DNA of 49,264 nt from assembly GCA_947626685.1 (NCBI GenBank), contig CANQTD010000014.1, forward strand, positions 1-49,264, read 5' to 3'. Numbering within the stretch: the stretch's first letter is position 1; each line of letters opens with the position of its first letter. Below, piece after piece: positions 46,575 to 49,264 of the stretch. The notes under the pieces are model-generated. The model did no database searches. It was not told the origin of the DNA and saw nothing but the letters and a program-made list of their open reading frames with translations. The stretch comes from an uncultured Clostridia bacterium. Its GTDB lineage: Bacteria; Bacillota; Clostridia; Christensenellales; Borkfalkiaceae. The translations under genes and the position numbers were made by a program.

Positions 46575-49264
46575 TCAGCTTTTGCGCCAATACCGATCCG
46601 ATTGCCAACTATGGGGATCGGAAAGTTCGGATGCGTCATCTCTCGGATCGGAAAAGCTCGTCACAGTACTACTCCATTGGATTGAAGTATGAAAAAAAGT
46701 GTCATACAAGTACTGAGAATCTTGGCCTGTGTACGACTCACCGTTGAACCAGTGGGCATCTGCGTCCTCAAAAATCAACTCCGTAAGATTTTTGCATCCC
46801 GAAAAAGCGGCTTTCCCAATATAGCACACCGATTTGGGAATTGTTATTGTTCTAAGACTGCTACAACCCTTGAATGCACTCTCTCCTATAAGGTAGCAGC
46901 GGCTTTTGGAGGAGGCGCTACTTCCGATTGTAGCCGAGCTCAATCCGCTGCAACCTGAGAACGCACTGGCCTCGATCGTGGTCACGCTGTCGGGAATCGT
47001 AATGCTCGTCAGCCCACTGCAACCCTTGAACGCACTGGTCTCGATCGTGGTCACGCTGTCGGGAATCGTAATGCTCGTCAGCCCACTGCAACCGGAGAAC
47101 GCAGCCCATCCGATCGAGGTCACGCTGTCGGGAATCGTCACTGCGCCTTTGATCGCTTTCGGGATGTGGATAAACTCCGTCTTTTCTTTATTGTACAAAA
47201 TTCCGTCTTGACTGCTGTAATTCGGATTTCCCGCCGCCACTTCGATTTTTTCAAGCCCGCTGCAGCCACCGAACGCACCGGCCCCAATCGAGGTCACGCT
47301 GTCGGGAATTTTTAACTCTCCCGTCAGCCCGCTACAACCTGAGAACGCAGAACTTCCGATCGAGGTCATGCCGTCGGGGATCTTCAGTTCTCCCGTCAGC
47401 CCGCTACAACCTCTGAACGCAAAACTTCCGATCGAAGTAACGCCGTCGGGAATTTTTAACTCACCCGTCAGCCCGCTGCAATTATAGAATGCATATGCGG
47501 GTATCTTTTTGACATTCTCTCCAAAGACCGCTTTACTCAGATTTGTGCAATCTTGGAAAATCGTATCATTATTTCCATTTGAATAATAATATCCTGCATA
47601 GGTGCAATTTTCTGCATTCCATATAACGCTTTCAAGTCCGCTACAGCCATAGAACGCCCGATCTCCGATCGAAGTCACGCCGCTGCCGATCGTAACACTT
47701 TCCAGCCCGCTGCAACCATCAAACGCATTATCTCCGATCGAGGTCACGCTGTCGGGGATCTTCAAGTCTCCCGTCAGCCCGCTACAACCCGAGAACGCCT
47801 CATCTCCGATCGAGGTCACGCCGTCGGGGATCTTCAAGTCTCCCGTCAGTCCGTTGCAACCGGAGAACGCATAATTTCCAATCGAAGTCATGCCGCTACC
47901 GATCGTCACGCTTTCAAGTCCGTTGCAATCTAAGAACGCATACTCTCCAATCGAGGCTACGCTGTCGGGGATCTTCAAGTCTCCCGTCATTCCACTGCAA
48001 CCATAGAACGCATAAGCAGGTACCGTCTTGACATTTTTCCCGAAGGTCACTGTGCTCAGATTTGTGCAAGATTGGAAAATCGTTTGATTATTTCCATTTG
48101 AATACATGCCTACATCGGTGCAATTTTCCGCATTCCAAATGACGCTTTCCAGCCTGCTACAACCCGAGAACGCGCTCCATCCGATCGATGTTACGCCGCT
48201 GCCGATCGTTACACTTTCAAGCCCGCTACAACCTCCGAACGCAGAACTTCCGATCGAGGTCACGCCGTCGGGAATTTTCAATTCTCCCGTCAGCCCGCTA
48301 CAACCATAGAATGTCGCGTCTTCGATCTCGGTCACGCCGTCGGGTATTTCAAGTTTTTCAATGAAACTGCAATTTTTGAATGCGCGATCTCCGATCGAGG
48401 TCAGGGTATCGGGCAAAACGACTTTTTTCATCGAATTGCAACCCTCGAATGCCGAACTTCCGATCGTCCGCATCGGGGAACAAATAATGAGCCAGCGGAT
48501 CATCGTCATTCCCTTAAAAGCGTCAGCTGCAATGCTCGTGATCGGATAGTTTACATTCGAGTCCCCACATCCACTGGGGACGACAACGGCCGTTGCCGTA
48601 GTGGAATTGCATTTTACGATCGTCGCTTCTCCCTTGTTGACCGTCACCTTATAATTCAGGAACGGGATCCAACGCCCATAAATTACCGAACTTGTTTGAT
48701 ACGTTTCGTCGCCCGTGAGCGGTTCCATATATTCCGTGTTGGCATACCACCCGTCAAAATACCGGTAGTCTTCCCAATAATCCGGAAGCTGAATTTTATA
48801 GCCATTTGAGGCGCCCGTATAAAGGCTGTTTTGATATTGATTATCGATATAGACCTTGACCTCTACCGCGCCCGGCTCTATGGCACCGCACGTATCGCAG
48901 ACGCAATCGGTGTAGCTGTGTGCCTTCTTGGGGATAACTTCGGATTCCGTGTGACCGCAGGGGCACTCGTGATATTGCTGTCCCGTTTGGGTGCAGCTCG
49001 CTTCCTCTGTTACGATCCAATTCCCGTATTCATGTGCGGTCGTCTTGGGGATCGATTGTTTTTCGACCGTACCGCAGGGGCATGTACGCTGTTCTTCGCC
49101 CTCTTGAAGGTGCGTCGCCTCGCGGGTCGTTTGCCAATTCCCGTATTCATGCGCAGTCGTCTTGGGGATCGATTGTTTTTCGACTGCACCGCAGGGGCAT
49201 GTACGCTGTTCTTCGCCCTCTTGAAGGTGCGTCGCCTCGCGGGTCGTTTGCCAATTCCCGTATT
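46575..49264 (-). CDS. BspA-like LRR surface protein, 5'-partial (runs off the window)
   Basis: The reading frame is open from the stop at 46575 to the window edge; the Met at 48728 is internal. From the N-terminal side: 39-residue repeats with YGNWQTTREATHLQEGEEQ and TCPCG (DNA 49021-49264), a more divergent copy with CPCGHTESEVIPKKAHSYTD and a CVCDTCG cluster. Then comes an InlB B-repeat-like domain (VYIDNQYQ...YFDGWYANTEYMEPL, about 48680-48880). The rest is more than twenty LRR_5 units of 23 residues (IGDRAFYGCSGLESVTIGSG and KIPDGVTSIGSSAFGGCSGL types). No C-terminal anchor or membrane helix is seen; the end is polar (SDPHSWQSDRYWRKS). Its role is probably surface binding. The signal peptide would lie outside the window. 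Confidence 0.92.
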   Translation of the reverse strand, partial: YGNWQTTREATHLQEGEEQRTCPCGAVEKQSIPKTTAHEYGNWQTTREATHLQEGEEQRTCPCGTVEKQSIPKTTAHEYGNWIVTEEASCTQTGQQYHECPCGHTESEVIPKKAHSYTDCVCDTCGAIEPGAVEVKVYIDNQYQNSLYTGASNGYKIQLPDYWEDYRYFDGWYANTEYMEPLTGDETYQTSSVIYGRWIPFLNYKVTVNKGEATIVKCNSTTATAVVVPSGCGDSNVNYPITSIAADAFKGMTMIRWLIICSPMRTIGSSAFEGCNSMKKVVLPDTLTSIGDRAFKNCSFIEKLEIPDGVTEIEDATFYGCSGLTGELKIPDGVTSIGSSAFGGCSGLESVTIGSGVTSIGWSAFSGCSRLESVIWNAENCTDVGMYSNGNNQTIFQSCTNLSTVTFGKNVKTVPAYAFYGCSGMTGDLKIPDSVASIGEYAFLDCNGLESVTIGSGMTSIGNYAFSGCNGLTGDLKIPDGVTSIGDEAFSGCSGLTGDLKIPDSVTSIGDNAFDGCSGLESVTIGSGVTSIGDRAFYGCSGLESVIWNAENCTYAGYYYSNGNNDTIFQDCTNLSKAVFGENVKKIPAYAFYNCSGLTGELKIPDGVTSIGSFAFRGCSGLTGELKIPDGMTSIGSSAFSGCSGLTGELKIPDSVTSIGAGAFGGCSGLEKIEVAAGNPNYSSQDGILYNKEKTEFIHIPKAIKGAVTIPDSVTSIGWAAFSGCSGLTSITIPDSVTTIETSAFKGCSGLTSITIPDSVTTIEASAFSGCSGLSSATIGSSASSKSRCYLIGESAFKGCSSLRTITIPKSVCYIGKAAFSGCKNLTELIFEDADAHWFNGESYTGQDSQYLYDTFFHTSIQWSSTVTSFSDPRDDASELSDPHSWQSDRYWRKS
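49021..49264. repeat. 117-bp tandem repeat in the LRR gene
   Basis: Two complete copies (49021-49137 and 49138-49254) differ at only a few bases (e.g. CATGTGCGGTCG against CATGCGCAGTCG). A third starts at 49255 and leaves the window. The 39-residue unit carries TCPCG(A/T)VEKQSIPKTTAHE. A diverged copy precedes at about 48904-49020. Confidence 0.95.

Noticed and set aside
46900..48550. CRISPR array
   Set aside because: The 69-bp periodic sequence is an in-frame LRR_5 coding repeat with no unique spacers and no cas genes nearby.

Overview
The window reads as chromosome of a GC-rich Gram-positive anaerobe, most likely an uncultured member of Clostridia (Bacillota). This rests on the firmicute order plsX-rnc-smc-ftsY, the order rpsB-tsf and pyrH-frr-uppS-cdsA-dxr-rseP, strong GGAGG ribosome binding sites, lipobox lipoproteins, no outer-membrane genes, an ECF thiamine transporter behind a THI-box leader, and large BspA-like leucine-rich-repeat surface proteins. 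Species cannot be named from sequence alone. Nearly everything is on the minus strand; only a small ORF at the left edge and thiT are on the plus strand.

Layout. 1-780: a doubtful 62-aa ORF between two hairpins, then mosaic repeats. 782-7912: plsX-rnc-smc-ftsY followed by two small membrane proteins. 8029-9138: a cation diffusion facilitator between two terminators. 9201-27394: one apparent operon of about 18 kb, read right to left from a promoter at 27365-27394: a giant cell-surface subtilase fused to a BspA-type LRR array, a lipoprotein, then oppA-oppB-oppC-oppD-oppF and a small membrane protein. 27742-29788: a hypothetical gene divergent from a TPP-riboswitch-controlled thiT. 29788-35361: rseP, dxr, cdsA, uppS, frr and pyrH, transcribed from a promoter before pyrH. 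35400-43310: an accessory block holding a 2094-aa lipoprotein flanked on both sides by mosaic repeats. 43350-45230: tsf and rpsB with promoter and long leader. 45270-45760: more mosaic repeats. 45820-49264: a 243-aa hypothetical protein and a 5'-truncated BspA-like LRR protein with tandem repeats at the window edge.

How the genes work together. The 18-kb operon looks like a protein-scavenging system: the surface subtilase would cut host or dietary protein and the Opp importer would take up the peptides. Its parts are unusual. OppD has about 300 extra residues with four predicted membrane helices placed inside the ATPase domain, between Walker A and the Q-loop. OppA has about 265 extra residues with a Ca2+-loop-like motif, OppC and OppF have long acidic N-termini, and a single-pass protein closes the operon. 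I consider this modified Opp system the most novel item here. Other points of interest are the ThiT fusion, a Shine-Dalgarno buried in a terminator-like hairpin, an Asp-to-Asn change at a catalytic position of RNase III, the split of the rpsB-tsf/pyrH cluster, and a family of shuffled palindromic intergenic repeats.
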